This document shows, one piece after another, positions 53,109 through 63,321 of a stretch of DNA of 64,000 nt (its first letter is position 1; each line of letters begins with the position of its first letter). This DNA is from Lactobacillus paragasseri (GTDB lineage: Bacteria; Bacillota; Bacilli; Lactobacillales; Lactobacillaceae): NCBI RefSeq assembly GCF_003584685.1, contig NZ_AP018549.1, positions 248,001-312,000 of the forward strand, written 5' to 3'. Below the pieces are notes generated by a model that saw nothing but the letters and a program-made list of their open reading frames with translations, made no database searches and was not told where the DNA came from. The position numbers were made by a program, and so were the translations under genes.

Positions 53109-54566
53109 TTGAAATTTTCTGAAATGAACTTGAAACCTGAAATTTTAAAAGCTATTAAACGTTCAGGTTTTGAAGAAGCTACTCCAATTCAAGAAAAGAC
53201 TATTCCCTTAGTTTTAGAGGGAAAAGATGTAATTGGTCAGGCACAAACTGGTACTGGTAAAACTGCTGCTTTCGGTTTGCCAATTTTACAGAATTTAGAT
53301 AAACAACACGACTCGATTCAAGCCATTGTTATTGAGCCAACGCGTGAGCTCGCTATTCAAACCCAAGAAGAATTATTCCGTTTGGGTAGGGATGAAAAGG
53401 CTCGTGTCCAAGTTGTTTATGGCGGGGCAGATATTCGTCGTCAAATTCGTGCTTTAAAGCAAACCCCAGCAATTTTAGTAGGAACACCAGGACGATTATT
53501 AGATCACTTGAAACGTGGAACAATCGATATTTCTAAGGTGAAAACAATTGTTTTAGATGAAGCAGATGAAATGCTTGATATGGGATTTATTCAAGATATT
53601 GAAAGCATCTTGAATTATGCTTCAAGTAAACATCAAACTTTGCTTTTCTCAGCAACCATGCCTAAGCCAATTCTACGAATTGGTGAGAAATTTATGCATG
53701 ATCCCGAAATTGTAAAAATTAAGGGAAAAGAATTAACTGCCAATTTAATTGATCAGTATTTTGTAAGAGCAAAAGAAAACGAAAAATTTGATATTTTATG
53801 TCGTTTGATTGATGTCCAAAATCCTGACTTGGCTGTTATTTTCGGTAGAACCAAAAGACGTGTCGATGAATTAACACGTGGTTTACAAGCTCGCGGCTAT
53901 AACGCTGCTGGAATTCATGGTGATCTTTCTCAAGCTAAGCGCATGAGCGTGTTAAAGAGATTCCGTAAAGGTAAGCTTGATATTTTAGTAGCAACTGACG
54001 TGGCTGCCCGAGGATTAGATATTTCTGGTGTAAGTCACGTTTATAACTATGATATTCCACAAGATCCAGATTCTTACGTTCACCGTATTGGTAGAACTGG
54101 ACGTGCTGGTCAAAACGGAATGTCAGTAACTTTTGTTACACCAAATGAAATTGGCTACATGCGTACTATTGAACAATTAACGCATAAAAAGATGATGCCG
54201 CTAAAACCGCCAACAGATGAAGAAGCATTTAAGGGACAATTGAGTGCAGCAAATAAGAAGGTAACAGAATTATTAGATGGTGATCTTTCTAAATATACTG
54301 CAGAAGCATCACAACTACTTGATGACTATTCTGCTGTAGATTTAGTAGCTGCCTTGTTAAAGAATTTATCTAAAGATGCTGAAAGCGTAAAGGTAAAAAT
54401 TACACCTGAAAAGCCATTGCCATTTAAGTCAAAGCATGGTAACAATAATCGCCATTTTAAACGTAACTTCAAGCGTGGTGGCGATCGTAATGAAAGATAT
54501 CATCGTAAGCCAAATGCCCGTCGTGGTGGTAGAAAACATGACTTTGTAATTAAGAAAAAAGACTAG
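53109..54566 (+). CDS. cshA: DEAD-box RNA helicase (CshA-type)
   Basis: The 485-residue ATP-dependent RNA helicase has the Q motif (FEEATPIQEKTIP), motif I AQTGTGKT, motif II DEAD (VLDEADEML), SAT, and motif VI HRIGRTGRAG. The C-terminal tail is rich in Arg, Gly and Asn and should bind RNA, as in CshA of the degradosome. TTG start 53109 lies 10 bases after AGGAAGG; the next ATG would lose conserved residues. It follows murF closely and has a terminator. Confidence 0.94.
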   Translation: MKFSEMNLKPEILKAIKRSGFEEATPIQEKTIPLVLEGKDVIGQAQTGTGKTAAFGLPILQNLDKQHDSIQAIVIEPTRELAIQTQEELFRLGRDEKARVQVVYGGADIRRQIRALKQTPAILVGTPGRLLDHLKRGTIDISKVKTIVLDEADEMLDMGFIQDIESILNYASSKHQTLLFSATMPKPILRIGEKFMHDPEIVKIKGKELTANLIDQYFVRAKENEKFDILCRLIDVQNPDLAVIFGRTKRRVDELTRGLQARGYNAAGIHGDLSQAKRMSVLKRFRKGKLDILVATDVAARGLDISGVSHVYNYDIPQDPDSYVHRIGRTGRAGQNGMSVTFVTPNEIGYMRTIEQLTHKKMMPLKPPTDEEAFKGQLSAANKKVTELLDGDLSKYTAEASQLLDDYSAVDLVAALLKNLSKDAESVKVKITPEKPLPFKSKHGNNNRHFKRNFKRGGDRNERYHRKPNARRGGRKHDFVIKKKD

Positions 54567-54577
54567 TTTTTAATTGG

Positions 54578-54604
54578 GAGCTGTAGTTGCTACAGCTCTT
54601 TTTT
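54578..54604 (+). terminator. Terminator after cshA
   Basis: GAGCTGTAG / CTACAGCTC with loop TTG and T6. Confidence 0.88.
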
Positions 54605-54638
54605 GTAATATAATGTATCAATGTGTGAGGTAAAAATA

Positions 54639-54998
54639 ATGATTAGAGGCTTTGGAATTGACTCTGTTGAAGTTGAACGCATGAAAAAAATTGTTGAAAA
54701 AGGCGATAAATTCGCTAAAAGAGTGTTAACTCCAAAGGAATTTACACAATATCAACAATTAAAAGGAAAGCGAAAGGTTGAATATCTTGGTGGACGTTTT
54801 TCATTAAAGGAGTCTTTTTCTAAGGCATTAGGGACAGGTCTAGGTAAGTATGTTGGCTTTCAAGATATTGAAACCTTATGGGATGATTTAGGACATCCAG
54901 TAATGACGTCGACTAAGTTTTCTGGAAATATTTTTGCCAGTATCACGCATGATGATCATGAGATTATAACAGGTGTAGTTTTGGAGGAATTAAATTAA
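54639..54998 (+). CDS. acpS: Holo-[acyl-carrier-protein] synthase
   Basis: It transfers phosphopantetheine from CoA to ACP. The 119-residue length is typical, with the N-terminal motif [10 protein letters not shown] (metal-binding Asp) and [17 protein letters not shown] 54639 follows GTGAGG; an ATG at 54621 lies upstream of that site. Its stop overlaps the alr start (TAATG), the acpS-alr pair common in Gram-positive bacteria. Confidence 0.95.
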   Translation: MIRGFGIDSVEVERMKKIVEKGDKFAKRVLTPKEFTQYQQLKGKRKVEYLGGRFSLKESFSKALGTGLGKYVGFQDIETLWDDLGHPVMTSTKFSGNIFASITHDDHEIITGVVLEELN

Positions 54999-56128
54999 TG
55001 GTTCCAGGTATTCATCGCCCAGCTGTAGTAAAGGTTAATTTGGGCGCAATTAAGAGAAATATTGAAAATGAAATGCAGCATCTTGAGCCAGGCCAAAAGA
55101 TGCTTGCTGTTGTAAAAGCTAACGGTTATGGCCATGGCGCAGTAGAAGTAGCTAAATTAGCAGATCAGGTTGGAGCTGCTGGATTCTGCGTGGCAATTTT
55201 AGATGAGGCGTTAGAATTAAGGCGTGCAGATATTACTAAAACGATCTTAGTCTTAGGTGTTGTTTCTCCTGAATATGCTCCTATTGCTGCAGCCAATGAT
55301 ATTTCACTGACTGTTCCAAACCTAGAATGGCTTAAAGAAGCAGAAAAATATTTAGAAAATTCAGACTTACAATTGAAAATTCATTTAGGTATTGATTCAG
55401 GAATGGGTCGAATCGGATTTAATGAAGATAAGGACTTTATTGCTGCTAACAAATTTTTGAAAAATAATGACAATTTTTACATTGAAGGAATGTTTGCTCA
55501 TTTTGCTTCTGCTGATAGCAGTGATGAAACTTACTTTAAACATCAATGTGAAAAATTTAACCATATGAAGAGTTTGCTTACAGTAAAGCCAAAGTGGATT
55601 CACGTTGATAATACTGCAGCAAGTATTTTTCATGATGGAATTAAGAGTGATTTAGTTAGATTTGGAATTGGTATTTATGGCTTAAATCCTTCATCTAATC
55701 CTAATTCAACTGATTTGAAGTCAAAAATTGCCTTAGATCCAGCTTTATCATTTGAGAGTGAATTAACACATGTGAAGACAATTCATCAAGGCGATGGGGT
55801 TGGATATGGTTCGACATTTGTTGCCAATAAGGATACGATTATTGGAACAGTGCCAGTTGGTTACGCAGATGGTTTTATCAGAAAATTCCAAGGTTTTAAA
55901 GTTAAGGTAGGTAATGCATATTGCCCAATTGTTGGCCGTATTTGTATGGACCAGTTCATGGTTGAAATGCCAAAAGAAATGCCGATTGGAACTAAAGTAG
56001 TAATTATTTCTAATAATCCTGATGATCCAAATAATATTAAAGCAGCAGCTGATTATGTTGATACAATCCATTATGAGGTTGCTTGCTTATTGAACGATCG
56101 TTTACCGCGTGTTTATTACGAAGATTAA
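54998..56128 (+). CDS. alr: Alanine racemase
   Basis: PLP enzyme making D-Ala for cell wall. The 376-residue protein has the PLP-lysine motif [12 protein letters not shown], the catalytic Tyr region GVGYGSTF, and C-terminal [10 protein letters not shown]. The start overlaps the acpS stop by one base; GGAGG lies within acpS. A terminator follows. Confidence 0.96.
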   Translation: MVPGIHRPAVVKVNLGAIKRNIENEMQHLEPGQKMLAVVKANGYGHGAVEVAKLADQVGAAGFCVAILDEALELRRADITKTILVLGVVSPEYAPIAAANDISLTVPNLEWLKEAEKYLENSDLQLKIHLGIDSGMGRIGFNEDKDFIAANKFLKNNDNFYIEGMFAHFASADSSDETYFKHQCEKFNHMKSLLTVKPKWIHVDNTAASIFHDGIKSDLVRFGIGIYGLNPSSNPNSTDLKSKIALDPALSFESELTHVKTIHQGDGVGYGSTFVANKDTIIGTVPVGYADGFIRKFQGFKVKVGNAYCPIVGRICMDQFMVEMPKEMPIGTKVVIISNNPDDPNNIKAAADYVDTIHYEVACLLNDRLPRVYYED

Positions 56129-56131
56129 ATT

Positions 56132-56178
56132 AAAAAGAGCTCGTTTAGCCAAATTAAAATGGCTAAGCGAGCTTTTTT
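56132..56178. terminator. Terminator after alr, convergent with the CBS gene
   Basis: GCTCGTTTAGCC / GGCTAAGCGAGC flanked by A5 on the left and T6 on the right; usable in both directions. Confidence 0.9.
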
Positions 56179-56190
56179 ATTGATTAAAAT

Positions 56191-56871
56191 TTAATCTTTT
56201 AATTCCCCAGGTTGTTCTGCGCTACGAATTGTTAGTCCAGATTGAAGATCTTCAATTTCGGGAACTACAAAGCCTTTCTTTTCTAGGCGATTTACAATTG
56301 CAGTCATAGTTTCGCGAGAGACACCGATTGGCAAAGTAAATAAATTACGACGAACTAGTTCGCCAGTTTTAACATCTAAAGTTAGGCAGCCTGCGATATT
56401 ACTGTACTTAGAAATGATTTTTGCCATTTTAACTAAGTTACCACGATCATTGTCAGAAAGAATAGTTAAAACATAAGAACCATTCTTAATGTTCCAAGCA
56501 TCGGAAAGCATGTCTAGTAAACGAGCGTGAGTTAAAATTCCATAGAAGTGGTTTTCTTCATCCAATACAGCGATGTATGGGAGGTCTTTAATATTAAAGA
56601 ATACACGGAAGAAAGGTGAATTTACCTTAATAGTTTTAGTAGCATTCTTAAGCAAGTAAGTTACAGGTAGATTCATGTCGCCACCTTGGGACTTATGACG
56701 GTAGATATGCATCTTATAAATATTTCCGCGGAAAATAGTTCCTGTATCATCTAAAATAGGAACACAACGGAAACCGGAGTCTTCTAAGATTTTTAATGCT
56801 TCGGCAAGAGTAGCTTTTTCGTTGACTGTAGTTAAGTAATCTTTTTTATAAACAAGAGATTTAATTAGCAT
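56191..56871 (-). CDS. Two-CBS-domain protein with ACT-like C terminus (c-di-AMP-binding candidate)
   Basis: The 226-residue cytoplasmic protein has two CBS motifs (residues about 1-60 and 70-130; TVNEKATLAEALKILEDSGF, LPYIAVLDEENHFYGILTHA). A third segment (about 131-210; GSYVLTILSDNDRGNLVKMAK) looks like an ACT fold. This arrangement resembles CbpA/CbpB c-di-AMP receptors of Firmicutes; ligand binding is inferred. No neighbouring partner is evident, so the regulated process is unknown. Confidence 0.78.
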   Translation of the reverse strand: MLIKSLVYKKDYLTTVNEKATLAEALKILEDSGFRCVPILDDTGTIFRGNIYKMHIYRHKSQGGDMNLPVTYLLKNATKTIKVNSPFFRVFFNIKDLPYIAVLDEENHFYGILTHARLLDMLSDAWNIKNGSYVLTILSDNDRGNLVKMAKIISKYSNIAGCLTLDVKTGELVRRNLFTLPIGVSRETMTAIVNRLEKKGFVVPEIEDLQSGLTIRSAEQPGELKD

Positions 56872-56964
56872 GATTAGCCTCCATACATCTGAAATTTACA
56901 AGCCATTATACCATAGTTTTATATAAAAATTAAAGTCTGATTAAACAATTTTAATTTGAAGAAG

Positions 56965-56991
56965 AAAAAAGCATTCACGATAAGTGAATGC
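56965..56991 (-). terminator. Terminator after ldh
   Basis: GCATTCAC / GTGAATGC with a 5-base loop; on the minus strand it runs into T6. Confidence 0.9.
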
Positions 56992-57013
56992 TCTTCCGTA
57001 GAAAAAGTCTTAA

Positions 57014-57988
<975 letters not shown>

Positions 57989-58103
57989 CTAATACTTCCT
58001 TCCATATTAGTGATTTATTTAACAATAAGATTATATCATATTGAAATTTAAAAATTAAAAATATAACTTTAAAGATGTAGTTTATTATTTGTAAGTAAGC
58101 CTG

Positions 58104-58112
58104 TGCTATAAT
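58104..58112 (+). promoter_or_regulatory. Extended -10 promoter of pth-mfd
   Basis: TGCTATAAT about 50 bases before the pth start; no good -35 at 17-18 bp, consistent with an extended -10 promoter. Confidence 0.65.
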
Positions 58113-58165
58113 CTCAAGAGCGAAAGAATATAGAATTAGATATTTGTCAAAGAGGATGAAAAATA

Positions 58166-58723
58166 ATGAAATTAATTGCAGGTTTAGGAAATCCGGGTAA
58201 AAAATATGATCAGACCAAGCATAATACTGGCTTTATGGCATTAGACCATTATTTAAACAAAAACAACTTAGATTTAGATAAGGATAAATTTGAAGGATTA
58301 TGGACTAAGCAGAAGATTAACGGCGAAGATGTGATTTTTCTTGAACCGCAAACTTTTATGAATGATTCCGGAAAGTCAATTGCGCAAGTGGCCAATTTCT
58401 TTAAGATTGCTCCAGAAGATATCTTAGTTATTCACGATGACATGGATATGCCAATCGGGAAGATCAGAATTCGTGCAAATGGAAAATCAGGAGGTCATAA
58501 TGGAATTAAGAGTATTATGGCCTGTTTAGGAACAAATAATTTCAACCGATTAAAGATTGGAATTCGTCATCCGCAAAAAGAAAGCGTTGTTTCTTGGGTA
58601 TTAAGTCCTTTTAATGATGAACAGCAAAAGTTAATGGATGCAGCTTTTGATGTTAGCGAAAATATCATTAACGATTTCATTAAGGGGAAGAATGCCCAGT
58701 ATTTAATGAATCAGTACAATTAG
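58166..58723 (+). CDS. pth: Peptidyl-tRNA hydrolase
   Basis: It rescues tRNA from peptidyl-tRNA. The 185-residue protein has the family start LIAGLGNPGKKYDQTKHNTGFM (catalytic His in KHNTGF), FLEPQTFMNDSGKS and HDDMDMPIGKIRIR. Directly followed by mfd after 1 base, the conserved pth-mfd order of Firmicutes. Confidence 0.97.
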   Translation: MKLIAGLGNPGKKYDQTKHNTGFMALDHYLNKNNLDLDKDKFEGLWTKQKINGEDVIFLEPQTFMNDSGKSIAQVANFFKIAPEDILVIHDDMDMPIGKIRIRANGKSGGHNGIKSIMACLGTNNFNRLKIGIRHPQKESVVSWVLSPFNDEQQKLMDAAFDVSENIINDFIKGKNAQYLMNQYN

Positions 58724-58724
58724 A

Positions 58725-61700
58725 ATGAACATTACAGAATTACTTAATAAAGACAAAGATTTAAATAATTTTATTAATAAAGTTCCAAAAGAAAAACGTT
58801 CACTTTTAACTGGAGTAAATTCTGGAGCTTTTAGTGCTGTCTTGATGCAAATGCTAAGCACTTGGCAGCGCCCATTAATTTTGGTTGAAGATAGTGAAGA
58901 CAAGGCACAGATGCTTTTAGATGAACTAGGAAACTTATTACCTGATAATATGGTATTTAGTTTTCCAGTTGATGCCACAATTGCAACACAAACTGCTATC
59001 GCTTCTCCAGATGAGCTAAGTCAAAGACTGCAAACTTTGAAGTTTTTGACTGAAAAAAGAGCTGGAATTGTAGTAGTTACTCCGCAAGCATTGCAATATA
59101 AGTTAAGTGATCCGCGAGATTTTACTAAAGCAAAGCAAGTATTTAAACCTGAGGCAGAATTTGACTTAGATGAATTAACTGCATGGTTCACACAAGCTGG
59201 ATATCGTAGAGAAAATATTGTCGCACGTCCAGGAGAATTTGCTCGTCGTGGCGATATTCTTGATGTTTATCCTTTAGACCAAGAAAATCCTTTTAGAATT
59301 GAATTTTTTGGTGATGAGGTTGATACCGTAAAAGAATTTGATGCAGCAACACAACGTAGCTTAGAAGAAAAAGATATTGTTTCAATCGGCCCGGCTTTAG
59401 ATAGAGTGTTTTCTAGTCGTAATCTTCATGAGGCAGTTAAGAAAATAAAACAAGACATGAAGGAATCAATTGCCAAAGAAGAAAATGTTAAAAATCATTT
59501 TGTTAAAGCAATTGATTTGCTTGAAGCGGATGGACTTCCTGAAAATTATGCTTTTTTAGTTGATTACTTGCTTCCAAAGTCATTCAATTTGATTGATTAT
59601 CTTGATAAAAATGGACTACTTTTATTTGATGATTGGCAAGCAATCAAAAAGAATGTTGCTGATGTAGATGCTCAAAATGAAGCTTTTATTTCCGAAGAAA
59701 TAAAAGCAGGTGCAATGTTAAATAGCCAAAAATTACGACATAATTTTGAGCAAGTAGTTCAAAAGGTGAAACAAGCACAGGTAATATTTTCACTGTTTCA
59801 AAAAGGAATGGGTCGCTTAAAATTTGACCAAATACTTAATTTTACTACGCGAGAAGTCCAGCAATTCTTTAGTCAAATGCCGTTAATTAAGAGTGAATTG
59901 AAGCGCTTTGCGAATGAAGAAAATACGGTTATTTTACAGGCTGATTCTGCAACTCGTGCTAAGCAAATCACTCAAAATTTGGTAGATTATGGTGTTGATC
60001 TTCCGATTGTTAAATCTGATCAAATTTTGATAAAAAAAGCTCAAATAACTGTTGGTGATTTTGCACACGGTTTTGCACTTCCTAGTTTGAATTTAGTGTA
60101 TTTAACTGAACGTGAACTATTTAATCAAAGACCACACCATCGTAAACGTATTAAAACACTCGAAAATGCTCAGCGTTTGCGAAACTATAACGAATTAAAG
60201 CCAGGTGATTATGTCGTTCATGTTAATCATGGTATTGGTCGTTTTGAGGGAATTAAGACGTTAGATGTAGATGGTAAAAAACGCGATTACATAACAATTA
60301 CCTATCAGCATCATGATCAATTATTTGTTCCAGCTGATCAATTAGGATTAGTTCAAAAATACGTGGCATCAGAGGGTAAAGTTCCTCATATTAATAAATT
60401 AGGAAGTGCAGAGTGGGCCAAGACCAAAAAACGAGTTCAATCAAAGGTTGAAGATATTGCAGATGATTTAATCGAACTATACGCCAAACGTGAATCTGAA
60501 AAAGGTTTTGCCTTTAGTCCAGATGATGATTTACAAAAAGAATTCGAAGATGCTTTTCCTTATCCAGAAACGCCTGATCAATTGCGTTCAATTAGAGAAA
60601 TCAAGGCGGATATGGAAAGCCCTAAGCCAATGGATCGCCTCTTAGTTGGAGATGTAGGTTTTGGTAAGACTGAAGTTGCTTTAAGAGCTGCTTTTAAGGC
60701 TATTCGTGATGGAAAGCAAGTTGCATTTTTAGCACCGACTACTATTTTGGCACAGCAACATTTTGAAACAATGCAAGATCGCTTTAAAAATTTGCCAGTC
60801 AATTGTGCGCTTTTATCGCGCTTTCAAACTCCTGCTGAAGTAAAGGAGATAATTGAAGGTGTAAAAAATGGTCAAATTGATATGGTTGTTGGTACGCATC
60901 GCTTATTATCAAAAGATGTAAAGTTTAAAGATCTTGGTTTATTAATAGTTGATGAAGAGCAGCGATTTGGCGTTAAGCACAAAGAAAGATTAAAGGAATT
61001 AAAAGCTAATATTGATGTTTTGACTTTGACAGCTACGCCAATTCCGCGTACTTTACACATGTCAATGGTTGGCGTGAGAGACCTTTCTGTAATGGAAACG
61101 CCGCCAACTAATCGATATCCAATTCAAACCTATGTCATGGAAGAGATGCCTAGTGTTGTACGCGAAGCAGTTCTTAGAGAAATGAAGCGAAATGGACAGG
61201 TATTTTTCTTGCATAATCGGATTGATGACATTGATAAAGTAGTTAGCCGATTAGAAGAACTGATACCAGAAGCTAAAATTGAATATATTCATGGTCGCAT
61301 GAGCGAAAACCAAATGGAAGATATTATGTATCGTTTTTCAAGAAATGAGTTTGATATCTTAGTAACAACAACAATTATCGAAACTGGAGTTGATATGCCT
61401 AATGTCAACACAATGATTGTTGAAAATGCAGATCACTATGGATTAAGTCAGCTTTATCAATTACGTGGTCGAATTGGACGAAGTGCTCGTTTAGCTTATG
61501 CCTATTTCTTGTATCAGCCTAATAAGGTTTTAACGGAAATTGGTGAAAAAAGACTAAGTGCTATTCGCGATTTTACTGAATTGGGATCTGGCTTTAAGAT
61601 TGCAATGCGGGACTTGTCAATTAGAGGAGCCGGCAACATGCTAGGAAAACAGCAACACGGCTTTATTGATAGCGTTGGTTATGATCTATATGCTCAAATG

Positions 61701-62222
61701 CTAGATGATGCAATTAAGAAACGTAAAGGCAAGAAAGTTGCTGTTAAATCTAATGCAGAAGTGCAATTTAATTTGGAAGCATATATTCCCGATGATTATA
61801 TTGCTGATCAGGAACAGAAGATTGAATTTTATAAAAAAATTAAAGGGATTAATGATCAAAAAGAAGCAGAAAGTATTGCTGATGAATTAATTGATCGTTT
61901 TGGAGATTATCCATTAGCGGTGGAAAATCTGTTAAATGTGTCAAAAGTTAAAGCAGATGCTGATTTAGCTCAAGTTGTAGCAATTAATCAGAAGTCAGAT
62001 GATAAATTACAGGTTATTTTCAATAATCGTGCTAGTGAAGAATTAGAAGGGCCAAATATTTTTAAGGCATTAGAACATGTGTCGTTAAGAGCTAGGATTA
62101 ATATGGATCCACAAAAGAGAATGAATGTCATGCTTGAACTTAAAAAAAAGATGAGCACTAGACAATTATTTAATGAATTACATGTATTTTTGGCAGCGGC
62201 GAGCGATATTGTTCAAAGATAG
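58725..62222 (+). CDS. mfd: Transcription-repair coupling factor
   Basis: The 1165-residue DNA translocase removes stalled RNA polymerase and recruits UvrA. The N-terminal UvrB-like part (about 1-350) is followed by the polymerase-interacting domain (GDYVVHVNHGIGRFEGI) and the RecG-like motor with Walker A LVGDVGFGKTEVA (from about residue 639), DEEQRFG and TTTIIETGVDMPN. The start codon lies 1 base after the pth stop with no clear ribosome site, suggesting re-initiation. The C-terminal TRCF domain ends in the rqcP region. Confidence 0.96.
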   Translation: MNITELLNKDKDLNNFINKVPKEKRSLLTGVNSGAFSAVLMQMLSTWQRPLILVEDSEDKAQMLLDELGNLLPDNMVFSFPVDATIATQTAIASPDELSQRLQTLKFLTEKRAGIVVVTPQALQYKLSDPRDFTKAKQVFKPEAEFDLDELTAWFTQAGYRRENIVARPGEFARRGDILDVYPLDQENPFRIEFFGDEVDTVKEFDAATQRSLEEKDIVSIGPALDRVFSSRNLHEAVKKIKQDMKESIAKEENVKNHFVKAIDLLEADGLPENYAFLVDYLLPKSFNLIDYLDKNGLLLFDDWQAIKKNVADVDAQNEAFISEEIKAGAMLNSQKLRHNFEQVVQKVKQAQVIFSLFQKGMGRLKFDQILNFTTREVQQFFSQMPLIKSELKRFANEENTVILQADSATRAKQITQNLVDYGVDLPIVKSDQILIKKAQITVGDFAHGFALPSLNLVYLTERELFNQRPHHRKRIKTLENAQRLRNYNELKPGDYVVHVNHGIGRFEGIKTLDVDGKKRDYITITYQHHDQLFVPADQLGLVQKYVASEGKVPHINKLGSAEWAKTKKRVQSKVEDIADDLIELYAKRESEKGFAFSPDDDLQKEFEDAFPYPETPDQLRSIREIKADMESPKPMDRLLVGDVGFGKTEVALRAAFKAIRDGKQVAFLAPTTILAQQHFETMQDRFKNLPVNCALLSRFQTPAEVKEIIEGVKNGQIDMVVGTHRLLSKDVKFKDLGLLIVDEEQRFGVKHKERLKELKANIDVLTLTATPIPRTLHMSMVGVRDLSVMETPPTNRYPIQTYVMEEMPSVVREAVLREMKRNGQVFFLHNRIDDIDKVVSRLEELIPEAKIEYIHGRMSENQMEDIMYRFSRNEFDILVTTTIIETGVDMPNVNTMIVENADHYGLSQLYQLRGRIGRSARLAYAYFLYQPNKVLTEIGEKRLSAIRDFTELGSGFKIAMRDLSIRGAGNMLGKQQHGFIDSVGYDLYAQMLDDAIKKRKGKKVAVKSNAEVQFNLEAYIPDDYIADQEQKIEFYKKIKGINDQKEAESIADELIDRFGDYPLAVENLLNVSKVKADADLAQVVAINQKSDDKLQVIFNNRASEELEGPNIFKALEHVSLRARINMDPQKRMNVMLELKKKMSTRQLFNELHVFLAAASDIVQR

Positions 62223-62235
62223 AGAGGAAAATAAA

Positions 62236-62478
62236 ATGAGAATCGATAAGTTTTTAAAAGTATCTAGATTAGTTAAGAGACGTACAGTTGCTAAAGAAAT
62301 GGCAGATCAAGGGAGAGTAAAAGTTAATGATCGAGTAGTTAAATCCAGTTATGACGTAAAAGTCGGTGATGTTATTGAAATCGGATTCGGTACGAAACAA
62401 TTGAAAGCTCGTGTACTTGACTTGAGAGAAACGACTAAGAAGGCTGAAGCAAGCGATTTGTATGAGCTAATTGATTAA
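62236..62478 (+). CDS. rqcP: S4-domain ribosome quality control factor RqcP
   Basis: An 80-residue S4 RNA-binding protein (MRIDKFLKVSRLVKRRTVAK, DRVVKSSYDVKVGDVIEIGF) at the conserved place between mfd and divIC. Bacillus RqcP (YabO) works with RqcH in adding C-terminal Ala tails on stalled 50S subunits; the role here is by family and position. ATG 62236 follows GAGAGGAAA; the longer frame from 62173 would overlap mfd. Confidence 0.92.
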   Translation: MRIDKFLKVSRLVKRRTVAKEMADQGRVKVNDRVVKSSYDVKVGDVIEIGFGTKQLKARVLDLRETTKKAEASDLYELID

Positions 62479-62566
62479 TGACAAGGGAAGAGTAAGGTGT
62501 TATATTAATAACAAGTGGTGATATAATTAAGATTTAGAATGTAAACGAAAAGGCAGGGACACGCGT

Positions 62567-62944
62567 ATGCAGAGAGGGCCACGACTTTATAATGCCTTAA
62601 GCGATGAAGAACGCTTGGCGCGCTTACGGCGCAAAGCAGCTAGGAAAGAAAAAGAAGTTCATCGCGTTCGGCGAAACCGAATTGTTGCTTGTTTTGCAAT
62701 TGCAATTTTAATTTTTGGACTACAGTTAATTATGGTCCATGTACAAACGGGTAGAATTAATAGTCAAATTCAAACGAATAAGACAGAGTTAAACCAAGTT
62801 AATAAAACTAATAAAAAATTAAAGGCGCAAGTGGCAGATCTGAAAGATCCTGATTATGTGGCTAAAGTAATACGTTATAAGTTCTACTATTCTAAATCTG
62901 GCGAATCAATATATACTCTTCCTGATAAAGAGGAGGATTATTAG
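62567..62944 (+). CDS. divIC: Cell-division septum initiator DivIC (FtsB family)
   Basis: The 125-residue bitopic membrane protein has an Arg/Lys-rich cytoplasmic N terminus, a single membrane segment (IVACFAIAILIFGLQLIM, about residues 43-60), and an extracellular coiled coil (INSQIQTNKTELNQVNKTNK) ending in YYSKSGESIYTLP. It forms the DivIB-DivIC-FtsL complex. It overlaps the next gene by one base. Confidence 0.93.
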   Translation: MQRGPRLYNALSDEERLARLRRKAARKEKEVHRVRRNRIVACFAIAILIFGLQLIMVHVQTGRINSQIQTNKTELNQVNKTNKKLKAQVADLKDPDYVAKVIRYKFYYSKSGESIYTLPDKEEDY

Positions 62945-63300
62945 TGAAATTTCCAATTGGATTAAGACTTAATGCTAAAGTTAACAATATTACTAAACTT
63001 GGGATTTTTGTGACTTTACCGCACCATCATCATGGCTTGATTTTTCATAAAGATTTTGGTGATAAGTGGGAAAGTGCTAGGAACAAGTACAGTATTGGAG
63101 ATGAGATCAGGGTAGTTATTATCAATAATCGTGAGGGAAAGCTTTCGCTCTCTCTGAGTCAAGTAAATAATCCTGATCTGATTGATCCGACTAATGAATT
63201 TAAAGATAGTAAAGACTTTACTCCTTTAGCAAAGCTAGTAGAAAGTTCTACAAAGAAAATAGCAGATTTAAAGAATTCAATTGAGTTAAGTGACCAGTAA
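62944..63300 (+). CDS. yabR: S1-domain RNA-binding protein (YabR-like)
   Basis: A 118-residue protein with one S1 domain at the N terminus (GLRLNAKVNNITKLGIFVTL, HHHHGLIFHKDFG, IGDEIRVVIIN) and a helical tail. GTG start overlaps the divIC stop by one base, GAGGA lies upstream. Position between divIC and tilS matches Bacillus yabR. Function poorly defined. Confidence 0.88.
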   Translation: MKFPIGLRLNAKVNNITKLGIFVTLPHHHHGLIFHKDFGDKWESARNKYSIGDEIRVVIINNREGKLSLSLSQVNNPDLIDPTNEFKDSKDFTPLAKLVESSTKKIADLKNSIELSDQ

Positions 63301-63316
63301 AGGTCACTTTTTTATT
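63288..63316 (+). terminator. Hairpin over the yabR stop codon, before tilS
   Basis: AAGTGACC (63288-63295) pairs with GGTCACTT (63302-63309), with the stop codon in the loop and T6 following. It looks like a terminator although tilS starts only 6 bases beyond its T run. Confidence 0.8.
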
Positions 63317-63321
63317 TAACA

